The notes under the pieces: model-generated
Seen by the model: only the letters and a program-made list of their open reading frames with translations
Databases searched by the model: none
Told to the model about the DNA's origin: nothing
Program-made: the position numbers and the translations under genes
Shown here: positions 1-11,700 of the stretch, one piece after another
How the letters are laid out: every line of letters begins with the position of its first letter
Numbering within the stretch: position 1 is the stretch's first letter
From: Lepidonotus clava
Lineage: Eukaryota; Annelida; Polychaeta; Phyllodocida; Polynoidae
NCBI GenBank assembly: GCA_936440205.1
Contig: OW387143.1
Location: 34,422,949 to 34,486,948, forward strand
Length of the DNA: 64,000 nucleotides
Direction of reading: 5' to 3'

Positions 1-50
1 ATACACCATGAAAAAGGTGTCGAGGCAAAATACCTGCATGTAGCTTGGGC

Positions 51-76
51 GGCCAGGGTTCAATTCCCGGTGGCAG
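51..76 (+). other. tRNA-like B-box sequence, possibly a SINE fragment
   Basis: The stretch GGTTCAATTCC fits the polymerase III B box and is flanked by short complementary bases as in a T arm. I could not fold a full cloverleaf around it and the A box is not clear, so a decayed tRNA-derived SINE end is more likely than a tRNA gene. The window starts only 50 bases upstream, so the left part may be missing. Confidence 0.25.
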
Positions 77-144
77 AGCTACCTTGTATAAAGATATATC
101 AGCATGCTTGACAAAGTTTGGAGGAGGCTGTATCTTTCACAAAG

Positions 145-760
145 AGAATATAAAGAATGGCTTCATCTCATCCAAAACATGGATTTGACATTTCAGGAAA
201 ATCTTAACACAAGCAAAAATATGTTCAAGAGTTGAAGAGTGGCTTCCTCATTTGCAAACAGAAATATGTTCCAAATGTAAAAGAGTGGCTTCATCTCAAA
301 CAAACAGGAATAATTTATGTTTTCAAAACTGAAGAGTGGTTTCATCCATCAGAAACAGAAACATATCCCGAAGTAAAAGAGTGGCACTTTTTCTCACACA
401 AACAGAATAATTTAAGTTCTCAAAATTGAAAAGTGGTTTCATCTTTCACAAGCATGTTCCCAAAGTGAGAGAGTGGCTTCATCTTAAGGTGGGCACACAC
501 AACGTCCTTACGACCCGACCTGACCGTCGCAGATCATATACGATCCAGCACAATCTGATAAGATTGTCGCAGACTGTCGGGAATCGTCGGGAAAATATCC
601 AACTTGTCAGATATTCCCGACCGTCTGCGATCGTCGGGTCGTAGTGCGTCGTATGGTCTGTGGCCGCCTTTACACAGAAATAATTTAGGTTCTCAAAATT
701 GAAGAGTGGGTTCATATTTCAGAAACAGAAATATATCCCCAAAGTAACAAACAGAAACAT
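145..760. repeat. Imperfect tandem array, unit about 45-50 bp
   Basis: The phrase GAAGAGTGGCTTCATC recurs every 40-52 bases, alternating with AAACAGAAATATGTTCC-like spacers, so pairs of units form a dimer of about 97 bp. A 183-bp inverted-repeat element (487-669) interrupts the array. Units diverge clearly from one another, so this is an old array. Short open frames here are by-products of the repeat. Confidence 0.7.
487..669. mobile_element. Harbinger-like MITE with TTA target duplication
   Basis: The ends are inverted repeats starting AGGTGGGCACACAC on the left and, read from the other strand, AGGCGGCCACAGACC on the right. Further in, both arms contain ACGACCCGAC and TCGCAGA. A TTA triplet sits directly on each side (484-486 and 670-672), the TWA duplication typical of PIF/Harbinger elements. 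At 183 bp it codes for nothing. It interrupts the older tandem array around it, which gives the order of events. Confidence 0.7.
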
Positions 761-1324
761 AAATATTTATATTAACAAGACTGCGATGGCAAAGTTAAGT
801 CAGTGGTGGACATACATTTTAAGATCTAGGAGCAAGTCTGCCCCCAAGCTTTTGAAATCTGGGACTAGGGGCTCTCACCAAAATCTAGGCTAGGAGCCCT
901 CACTATGAATCTTAGACTTCAAAATAAATCTCTCCTTTTTTTAGATATAGATCTACCAGTTTTCTATCGTTTTCGTTGTTCTTAAATTAACAAAAGTAAT
1001 ATTAGAATTTACATCAGAGCAGCAAAACATGAGTATATTGCAAAAAAAAAATTAAGATGTTAATGGCAAAATTAGGGTCTTTATCCAGGAATTTCTAGGG
1101 GCCAGTTGGGCCCCCCCAAAAAACACTTAGGCAGTTAGATCTAGGGGCGCGACACCCTCTCGCTCTGGCCTCGACCCCCTTTCCAAGGCCATCGAGCCCC
1201 CATGCCCTTGGTTATATCCACCCCAGTTAGGGCAATTAAAGAAAGTGTACACTTGCACAAAGTTTGGTCGCAAGGCTGAAATATCATACCATATTTTGAG
1301 CAATGAATTTTGAGTTTAACTTAC
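761..1324. other. Non-coding stretch, probably PLPP6-like intron
   Basis: No exon is recognisable. It contains A-rich and C-rich runs and two loosely similar CTAGGGGC-type phrases. It lies downstream of the PLPP6-like exon on the minus strand, so it should belong to the first intron of that gene. Confidence 0.4.
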
Positions 1325-1640
1325 CGAAAAATAAGTTGACAAGTAATTCCAGTGTCCCTTTATCTTTAAAATAGAGGATTGCAATAATATTTCCAAATAT
1401 CCAAGGTATGCCATGACAGGATATTTCTAAACCCTTCATTAATGGTCGAAGGGATCCGAATTTATCATTCTTGTCCGTGCAAAGTCCTAATCTCTTGGTG
1501 AGATGGACATCCAGTGCGAGAATGAACGACCAAAGTGATTTCTTCTGGTAAAGACACATATTATCGCCCATGCCGGTTTGCGTTCCATCTTCGCTTCCTT
1601 CGTCATTTTCTTTTTTCCTTTGTCGAACTGTGCTTTCCAT
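1325..1640 (-). CDS. PLPP6: PLPP6-like phospholipid/polyisoprenoid phosphatase, exon 1 (partial gene)
   Basis: The first 105 residues start MESTVRQRKKEND and run into a segment that aligns well with vertebrate PLPP6: a single-residue-spaced match through ALDVHLTKRLGLC, SLRPLMKGLEISCHGIPW and the first hydrophobic segment. The exon ends at 1325 with a consensus donor (GTAAGT on the minus strand) in phase 1. The catalytic PAP2 motifs (KxxxxxxRP, PSGH, SRxxxxxHxxxD) lie beyond this point and are not in the window. PLPP6 family enzymes are membrane phosphatases that dephosphorylate presqualene and other polyisoprenoid diphosphates. Vertebrate PLPP6 is intronless to my knowledge, so an intron here would be a lineage difference. 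The start is the first ATG of the open frame; it is preceded closely by other reading-frame noise and is moderately certain. Confidence 0.8.
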
Positions 1641-2492
1641 GATTGTCTATGATATCATACACTATTCCTGAGTTTAGATTTATCTTTAGGACTTAAATTA
1701 ACCGTATTTCTTATGTTTCGAAGAAGACACTCTTCGTAGCCTGGGTCGCGGACACTTGTCAACAGAACGCGGTGCATTCTGGGAGTGATTCACAAACCGG
1801 ATGTTTACACCGGAAGTAGATCTCCACGTGGAAACTGGCCTTGTTGTTGTCGCTGGGGCGCGCCGCCTGTCATCGCAAAGCTGCTGTCGGGATTAACTTA
1901 AAGAATTTAACTGGAACTAAGTCAAAAGATGGCGAGAAAATGGAATTGATTACCCAACACGCCATTTGCTACAAGATCGGGGTAGATTTAGAGAACATCA
2001 GATCGGAAGGAAACCATTTGCACTTTTGACAGCTGAGTCGCGAATACACAACAAAAGTTAAGCAGTCCACTCGCATGACAACCACTTCGCTGTAACTTAA
2101 GGGGAATTCCTCGGAATCATTATAAGATCTACGGAACAATCATACATCTGAGAATGTCAATTTAATTGTGTTGAAGAAGAACAAATTGGCACACAATGAG
2201 GTAACATTGTTTGTGTTTAAGTGAGTGTCCCCTGCTTGGCAGCAGTGTTTGTGGGGGTGATGTTTAAGCTGGGCACCGACCAGAGCGTGTCATGTCCCGA
2301 CCGGTCTCGGCGTGCGGGACCCCAACCACGGCAGCAGCAGCGGCGCTCTCAGCAGTAGGCGGCGACCACAACAGGGGCTATGCCCACCTCCCAGCTGGCA
2401 GCAGCACACACGGACTAACGGATCATTGTGCAGCCGCGGCCAGCGGCGGCTGGACGTGTTCATGCAGCTGTGACTTACCTCTTCTACTGGGC
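1641..2492. promoter_or_regulatory. Shared divergent promoter region, PLPP6-like / FAM78
   Basis: The two genes are transcribed away from each other with about 0.85 kb between their start codons, so both promoters must lie here. There is no obvious TATA box. The FAM78 side becomes GC-rich from about 2220 onward, consistent with a CpG-type promoter. An upstream in-frame ATG at 2292 leaves open that part of this stretch is FAM78 coding sequence. Confidence 0.5.
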
Positions 2493-2797
2493 ATGGGAAT
2501 TAAACAGACCAAGTTTCGAGAAAGACAACAGGAGAGTTTAAATAATCGGGAAGGGGCAAATCGACGGGGCGCGGATAATAATCACCACAACCACCACCAC
2601 GGGGGCCCGGGGGCCGCCCCGCCCCCCATAAGACAGCCTGGGCCTCTGGTAGGGTTAGGGGCACCAGGTCTTTCTCAGGCTGAGCTTGCTCCTAATAGTC
2701 TGAGGATTTCGAAGTTTAAAATTGGCATTGATAAAAGGTTAACTACAATCGATGAGAGGTCCCCTGGAGTACTTAAATACAAGACGCCACATTTCAG
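2493..2797 (+). CDS. FAM78: FAM78 coding exon 1
   Basis: It ends CATTTCAG|GTAAGA, a strong donor, in phase 2. The first third is low-complexity (HHNHHHGGPGA and a proline run); conservation starts around FKIGIDKRLTTIDERSP, the counterpart of the vertebrate DVCATIDQCPTRIEETSP segment. Confidence 0.88.
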
Positions 2798-5700
2798 GTA
2801 AGATAGTTAATTTTGACTTAATTGCCCGGTCATGTTTTATATTGCTACAGGTGGCTGTTGCTACAATTACAATAGAACGGTATTTCATTACGCTTTCTAA
2901 AAAAAAGTGTCACTAGATACGACAGAAAAGGAACACATTAAAAAACATCTTAGATGTAAGAAAAGGTAGTTTAATTTTGGATACATATAATTTATGTATA
3001 AACGTATTTGTTTCAACATGTTTGTGTATTCAGGATGATCAAACTTAACGAAATACATTTTTCTACGTTTCAAAAATAATTGCTGCAATATGGAATGCAA
3101 TCTACTGAGCCCTAGCGTTATGGTCACTAAGAATATGATGATGATAAGCAGGACTTAGCTCATACACTTAGATTTAATCCATGCTGTACACGGACCATGT
3201 TGATACAAGCGGTTAGTAGACCAGCCAGAAAATTACCCGAGCAGAACATTGTGTGACTACCTTGCCAAGAAGGACCTCTTTGTATATAAGAACCGAGCGC
3301 TTACATTGGTCTTTTACCTGTATGATAATTATTGCACAGTTTCCGCTTCAGTCATCCCATAAAGGCGGGTTTACACAGGCCGTCAACGTGTCCTTACGAA
3401 AATTCCCTTACGTTAGGCTTAGGTTAATGAGTTATCGCAAGCCAAAAATTAATAATGTAGGTCATTATCGTAGGATATCGGTAACATTTATCCTAAGAGT
3501 TTTTGTTCTGAAGGGTTTACACAGGCCGACAGTATCCTTAGGATAATGAATCCATGAGAATTTACAGAAGGCTTACGACAAAGAAAGTATCTAATAGATT
3601 TGTATAAGAATATGTCCCTTGACATAAGACAGGGGGGTTTACACAGGCCGACAGCAGCCCTTAGGACAAGAGAAATCATTATCCTTAGCTGAATTACATT
3701 GTCGTAAGCCTGTTCTCCTAAGCTTTTTCCCAAAAATTTCAAACACGTCTGAAATTTTCGTTATCCTAAGGAATTGGTCCGACAAATTGTCCTAAGCCTT
3801 ACGACAGGCTTAAGACAATGAAATCCTTAGGATAAAATGGGTTTACACAGGCCGATAAGGTCGTCGGGACTATCGTAAGGTCGTCGGGACTATCGTAAGG
3901 TCGTCGGGATTAACGTAAGCCTTACGTCAAGGACCTATCCTAAGCATTTTGACGGCCTGTGTAAACCCCCCTTAACATACCGTGGTAATATGCTTCTGAC
4001 TACAGAACTATTTGAGCTACAGAAGGTAATAACCATCTTGGGTTTTATTAGTTTTTATTGTGCCTACCTTTGGCTGAAGATAGTCTGTCATGATAATAAG
4101 CAGAGGTGCACATAGGAAATGGAGATTATAAAAAAGGATTTTGCCTCACTGGAGGACATCTGAAGAATAAGTAAAAGAAATGCCTTAAATTTTGGCACCA
4201 AATGCTTTGCAAATGTCTGCATTAGCTAATCGAATCTAAGGAATAATAAAATGTCAGTGGCGCGGTTATAAAGACATCTGTAACTATTTAGAAAAATAAA
4301 AAATTATTTATGAAAATGAAAGTTCTGGCATCTTTGTTGGGCATTCTGAATGAATATCAGGTAAGAGTAAAAGTCCCAAATCATTACAGTAGTTTTAAAG
4401 CCGAAAAAAAGGTTAACGCACTAAAATCTAATGCTTTAAGAATACATGAAACTCTCTGAGAGATAATCAATTCTCAGACAAGTTTTGCTCCAGTAGGCGC
4501 GACCTGATGCCATGGTTCTTTAAACCCCGAAAGGATTTAACAGGTGCACATGCACACAACAGAGAAGAAAACTAGAACACCTATGCGATCATTACCTATA
4601 TTAATGAATATCAATTAGATTTATGTTTTAACCAAGATTCTAGTGAGCGTACCGCCCTTTCTCAAGAAAAAATAGCCCCAGGAGGGATATTGATCAAATC
4701 TCTTAAGGATTACAGAACCTTTTCCCCACTGTCAATGTTGTAGAATGAGAGCGTGTGCTTACTAGGGGGGTGGGGGTGGTTACGGTAGGTTAAGCACTGA
4801 CCTCAAGTAGTCTATGAATACGTGCTTCACTGAATTTCAATGGAGCTCATAACCGAGGTTTTATTCTACATTGCACAACCTCTTACTTTCAATACTTACA
4901 TGAATATGCATGCATTTACCATATGCACAGGGCTGACCTTAATGCCATGGAGCGCCGGGACAAAATACCCCAGCAGGCTTAAGTTGTTGAATAGATGTAA
5001 ATTTAAGTTTACACCGAAAAGAAAGGATTAAACCGTGCCGTAGGGGATTATTCCTTAACGACTTTAATAGCCCCTTAATGTAGAAGGCAAAGTAAAGACC
5101 TATTCAAAATTTGCTTATTTCTGCAGATATATTCAAAATATATATCTGAATGAATATTTTTCCACACAATAATGTAACTGGTCGTATTGTGTCTGTACAT
5201 GAGTGACAATGTGACACCGGCTGTTTTTATGAATATTGCCAGTACGCTCCTTTGGCCGAGTATAGACCAAAATATAGATAACTTGATTGTACAATATAAT
5301 AGGTTCCAATATCATCACGTTTTCACGCGCACATGATTAATGTATACCTGTTTTGTTCTTCGTTTTGGAGGCCCTGTAACATTATTGTCGTGCCTTCATC
5401 ATTATACAAGATTGCTGTTGAGGTTGAGTTGGTTATAGCTGATGTATATTCATAGCGTCTGTGCAATCTAACATCATAGTTATTACTATAATTACATATC
5501 ACGAAGCCTGACAGTTTGCAGAGGTCATCCCATATCTGACAAGTTGTCACACCCTAATACAAAATGTAGGCATTTAGGCAAGTAGGTGGCCTAGCTTACG
5601 AATTGGAATAATCACGATGGCTGGGCGTGGAGGACACATTGTGAAAAGGCGTGGGATACCATGTAGATCAATTTAGACTTTTAGTGAATAAGACTAGAAC

Positions 5701-8700
5701 TTTCCATCAAAATATCAGTTTCTTTCTAATATGAAAGTACACAAACACAAGTAATATGCTTTGGATATGTATGGTTATATATATGGGCTGTCGTTTGAGA
5801 GGATGCCTAACATTCGACATAGTTGATGTGTACACCGCGGTGATTCCTGTAGTTTCTATGAAACCTTAAGGAATATTTCTTTTCTTGTGAAATTGTGCAT
5901 AGGAATCATTCAGTCGGGTGCATCAACTATGCATAATTTCTAACACTTATATAGTACAGAATGGTTAGAGAACCATATCACTTCGAATTGTCTTTCCTTT
6001 TTTTTTGTAAGCAGAGAAAGAAATATAACTTGCTCCCTTTTCGTTATATGTTTGTAAAGGTATGCATATTTTTCATTCATGTGACTAATCATAGTAATGT
6101 CTATTCCATTTTATTCACGAGATCCAGTAAATCCGGATCCTACCTGTGGCCAAGCAATTAGAAATAAAAGTAGTCAGAATCTCATTCTTAATCTCTTATT
6201 TAATTACAAAAGAATTAAACGGATATTGCAAGATTAGGCTGCTGCACTCTGAAATTAAGCTTGTATAAGAAAGATGAAAAGAAAAAATATTCTAATTTAT
6301 TTCGGAAGAAGACCAGACGTTCACATTTCAATTCCATAAACCTTTAGAAAGACTGAATAAAATAATTTTGACCGGCGGTTTGAGGTTTGATTCTTTAACC
6401 CATAGTAGTCAAAATAGTTTAGTCAAGTCAAGGTGAGAGGCAGTAAGAGGTTAACTGCTGCGTTTAAACTTGTAAACTAATCTTCAGTTGAGGCAGTAGG
6501 GTGCAAGATTAGACAGATTAGTTAAGAAAATCCCAAGGCTATAAGTTGGTATTACAGCATGTAGAAACTCGTATTAGACAGGGGGAGTCCCTTTTTTGGG
6601 GCTGCAGACGGGTGGGGGGGATTTTCAATTGTAATATTTTGAAAAATACTTACGACTGAGTTTGGCATGCATAACATTTTATTGCCGTCTCTAATGAAGC
6701 CTTAAATCTAGATATTTCTGGTAAAATATATGTTCCATGTTGATTGTAAGTAAAATGTCGTTATCTGGCTCACTTGATAACCTCCACGTCGCAGAAAATG
6801 CAGTGAATTAGTATCATCGCCATATTCAATGGTATCGTGGATATAAAGGGATGTAGTGTCATATTAAGAGCCATCTCTACATTGGCTGGGTCGCTTAATA
6901 TTTTGTAATCAAATCTATGCATCAACATTCTGTACTGACGCGGGTGGCCAGTCCATGCTCTTCTAGGCTTTACAGCATTAGCTTTAGAATAGCGCACATG
7001 TTAGCCATAACTTTCTGTCAAAGTAGGGGATTAAAGGAGGAGTCACAGTGTGACGTACCATACCAAAGGAACGTACGTCGCTCGAGCTCAGTCAGAGTCA
7101 GCTGAACGTTGTGTGAGTAACCATTCTTGAAAGGTTAGGTCTTAGAAGCTGAGTCCTGGTTTGGAATAGAAGCAGAAAGACTGTGTAGAAAGGCGGGAGC
7201 GTTGACTGAGTGTGTTTGAGGGGATTCCTTCCTTGGAGCTGATCATTGTCAATTGAGATCTTGTCACGGAACGACAATACACAGGAGAATATTAATAAAG
7301 AACAACCTTTCACGCGAGTGTTACATCTTACAAGATATTGGAACTATGATTATGTATTGGACAACAGCAGTCAAACGTTGAGGAGACTGCGTTTGGAGCT
7401 AGCCATTATCTAAAATTAACTACGACTACCGTAAAACCCCTAATTTAAGCCGCACCCTAACTTTGGGGTATAACTTTGGGTGTTTTTTCACAAAGTTTCA
7501 TGACTACCATTGGATTCAAGCTTGAGTAAACCCCTAATTTAAGCCGCACCCTTAAAGTGGAAGCCTATTTGGCTCTTATTTCTTAAACTAACCCTTAATT
7601 AAGCCGCGGCTTAAATTAGGGGTTTTACGGTAATTACGTACACCACATATAACAGATAATTAACTCTCTATAGCTCAATTCATACAAGCATCAGCCACTT
7701 TAACACAAGGTTACGTAGCAGGAATTGACTCGTTTTTATTAAAGTCCAAAAATGTTTAACTTGGTTTTTTATTGATCTACATGTGTACTTATTTATTTCA
7801 ATTGATTTTCAACAGTCATCGTGATATATATCATAACATAGATTTAAAACGTATTGTGCAATTACGATACGTCATTTTTATCTTGACAATGAAATCAGAA
7901 TATGGAAAACCCACTGCTAGTACTTCTTTGAACAGCCAAGAATGTGTCTGCGCGGCCGGATAAAAATCCGTGTTCACTCACAATACCCAGTAGTTATTAA
8001 GCCTCAAAATAACTCCAGAATAACAGTGAGCTAAAATCACAGAGCCATTTCATGGCTTTGGTCCAAAACAAGTATTTGACAATTTTATATCTTGGAGGAC
8101 ATCTTGGGGATCTTTCCAAAAACAGCTTTACTGTTCGAGTTGTTATTGAAGCACTTTCTGCATTATCCACGACCCAAAGTATTCTTTCATTATATTGGTT
8201 AAAGTTTACCCCGACCTTGATTGTCTTAAATTACATGTTAGGCGTCAGCTTTCTCTGTATCTTTTTTTGGTGTCTGATTATACTATTGGGATATTGTAAG
8301 TTTTAACAATGTGCTATTTGAATTTGTACATACACTAAGCTGGTGCCTAGATTAAGGACGGTATTAGCTGTCGACCTAATTTATTTGACGTTTAATATTA
8401 AGGGTGGTATCTATTATATGCATAAACTATATAATTATATGCCATTGGATGACATGTTTATACAATAATTGGCAAAAGGTGGTGAAGCTTTATTGAAAAA
8501 AATAAGAATCCTTCACCCTAGTAAGCAATTCTTTTCAACTATCTCGTACCAGGGCTCCACATTGTCGCCTTTCACTGCTGGCTCAAATCCAGGCTTGGAC
8601 GTTTGTGGGAGCATTTAACATGTCTGTGGGCGTTCAGCCTAGAACAACGAGACAACAATCTAACAGTTGAGAGTGCAGCATGGTCAAAGAGAAATCTCCC

Positions 8701-11700
8701 AGCCAAACCACTGCACTTAGTTTGCCCTATTCTTTCATGTAAAGCCAAGACCGTACACCAAAGGCAGTTTACATATACCGACAATATCTTTATGAAAGCC
8801 TCTGGAAAACGGACCATGGTAGTCTTGAGACAGTTACTATAATTGAATGATAGACCCGTTAACCTTATGGCAGTTAAGCCAATGTTCTTACAATGCACAT
8901 ATAGATAATCGTTAACATTCAATTTGTGCAATCCTGCGTAACAGTAGTTCAACTTTTCTTTTTATCGTAATGGGACTTCTTGCATTTTGTTTGAACGAGC
9001 GAACACACGAAAGACTCCTCAAATGTAGCCAAGCTCCGTGCGCATTTACTTTATTTCTATGTTGCAAATATTACGGTTCAAGAGAATTCATACTTTTCTA
9101 TCAAGGGCCAAATTTTTGTAACTGATTATGCTCATATCAACTGTCTTACGATTGGTGTCATATGCTTAGCATTCCAACTGTAATTCAAATGTTTTTTTGT
9201 TTTTTTTGTTGTTTTTTTCTACCAAATATAGTCCTTGGTAGAATTAGCTAACAGTTGTCTGCACCCTGCTCTGCTATACTGCTGGGTTTTTTTGTTTCTT
9301 TTTTGTTTTTCAATTCTGAATTATTGTAGAAGTATTGTATCATTGGGTGTTAAACAATCTACATAGCCTACATGTATGCAACTTGTCTAAACATAATGTA
9401 ACGTAGTTTTGGCCAGGGTCCATATAGAATGTCATTAAGTAAGGTAATTAGACGAGGTGATCTTTGATGTCAAAGGTTGTGTGGTATTCCCCTGTATAGT
9501 GGCCCCTGTCATTATTTTCATCACTGAAATTATAGTTGGAACCAGGGGGTTAATGTCTCCCTACAAAGTATCGCACATGTGTTACATACAAAGTCACAAA
9601 AGAGATAAATATTTACTGTCAATTTTCCATCATCGGGATGAACAAGTGATTCCAGGGCCAAAGTTTTCTTTTTTCATAGCTTGGACACGTTTGCACTTTT
9701 CCTACTACGAATATGCGGTGCCTTGAAATATGTGATGCAAAAGTGAATCAAGCCAGAAAGAATTGTTACAAAGATGTCTGTAGGCCTTTCGTCAAAAACT
9801 CCAAATAAAATACCACCAACAAACAATGTCAACAGCAAAAGGCCGTCCAATATATTCACACGGACAAAGGATTAAAGCTCTATCCCTCACTGCTTAATAA
9901 TACAACCTGATAATTGTAAATTATGTTTTGATCACATTTATTAGGTCCATATGACTTTGTATTAATTTACGAAAAAATATCATTGCTTATTGCAGTCCTT
10001 CCAAAGGCGGAGCTTGGTCTGTGCTACTTGAAGATGTAATATAATCTATCAGATATTGAAGGTCCATTTATATGACCAAAAGCACAATTTAGTTTTATAG
10101 CCATGTTGATCTGCCAAGTTTATTTTTCATAACCCAGCAGACAATATCCAGTTCTTCATTCCCTCCCTCCTTTTTTTTCTTAAAATACCCCTGTCGCTAA
10201 AACCCTTGGTTTTGGAAATAAGAGTTCATCTATTGCTATAAATCAGATAGACCTGCATCGATATGCACTGTCCAGAGCGTCACATCGGAAAGTATGGCAT
10301 TTGGGCATAAATCAATACCTTTGTCCCGACCGTTCGCCATAATGTCAGAAGGTTTTGTAGTCGACGGATTCTGGTTATGGGTGACCGAGTTGTGTGAATC
10401 ACAAATATCATACCACCAAGTGCAACAACCAAGTAGAAGGGGTCAAGAAACTATAGCGGAGCAATTTAGTACATTTTCTATGTTATTCGAGTGTCTGTTC
10501 ACCGTTACCGTAAATATCATTTATAAAAAAAAGTATTATAAAAGTAAACTTTAATGTACATGGTTGGTAAGCTACAAAGAAGACATCATTTAAGCGGTGA
10601 AGGTGGGTAATAATATGATGCACAAAAAGTGTCCTAAACACGTGACCACCTTAGGCTATCCAAGACAGCATGACACATTTCTCTTGTAATTGTATGGACA
10701 TTTTTCTTTTCTGATTAATCATCCTGCAACAGTTGGCAAAACTGTGAAACATGGAAGATCACCTATAAAACTTTGTATGCTGACACCAATTCTCAAACCC
10801 CACAGGCAAAAATAACATACCGTCATATTGATATCACTACATATTTATAACACATCAAAACAGCTACATTTAAACCGATGGTCACGATAATATGGACCGA
10901 GAAATTAAAAGGAACATCACTTTAAAAGTTAATTATACCAACCCTTTATAAGAATATAGGCCTACAGTATGTTAGAAATTGCGAAGGTCATAAGGCTGTT
11001 GTTGCCTATATAGAGAACTATTATATCAGGGTCAACGCAATCATAACCATTTTGGCCGCATGTGTTAATATCCCATTAGATTAATTGAAATGTGTGTAAC
11101 AGTCAAATGTCGCAGGAACAGTATAGACTAATTCGGCTGATGACGACTTCAGACGTTCTCCGACCTCGATCACATCGCCGCCAATCAGTCTTCTCCTGTA
11201 TCCTAATTATATAATTTCACACATGTAATCCCCCTAATTCAATGCCTGTGCTTTTCTAAGGACATAACCATCCTGATTAGTCTGCGATTTTTGTAGTTTT
11301 CCAGACTTTTTGCAGTGGCCATATCATATACCTTGTTGAAAGTCCATTCACCTTTCTTGATTTGAATAGTTTATGTCTGCATCCAATTGAATATGTGATC
11401 CTATTTCTTTGTTTTAAAGTCTACCTCTCCTTGGTTATTCTAGTCATTTTGCAAGGTTAAACAGCGGATGACATTCTGACAAATCGGTGGGATAGTGTCT
11501 ATAAATACAACTTAACTTAATTCAAGGAAATGATTTATACACTGCCATGTCAAAATTGATAACTATCATATCACATCAGCCGTAAAATGTAAAGTGTGAA
11601 ACAACATCCTGGCTTTTATAATAACACCAAGTAAGGTGTTTCTCTGCAAAAGAGAAATCCGATGAGTCATAACGTTATCTCTTCCCCCACGCATTAAAAT

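Noticed and set aside
1841-2029. 62-codon plus-strand frame upstream of FAM78.
   Set aside because: Lies in the shared promoter region, has no family match and is not in splice continuity with the FAM78 frame; at best 5' UTR.
7098-7313. Minus-strand frame similar to a plus-strand frame at 35642-35956.
   Set aside because: The similarity is because both lie in copies of the same LTR; it is antisense noise, not a conserved protein.
8572-8952. 126-codon minus-strand frame overlapping a 79-codon plus-strand frame in FAM78 intron 1.
   Set aside because: Neither shows a domain, splice signals or composition unlike the surroundings.
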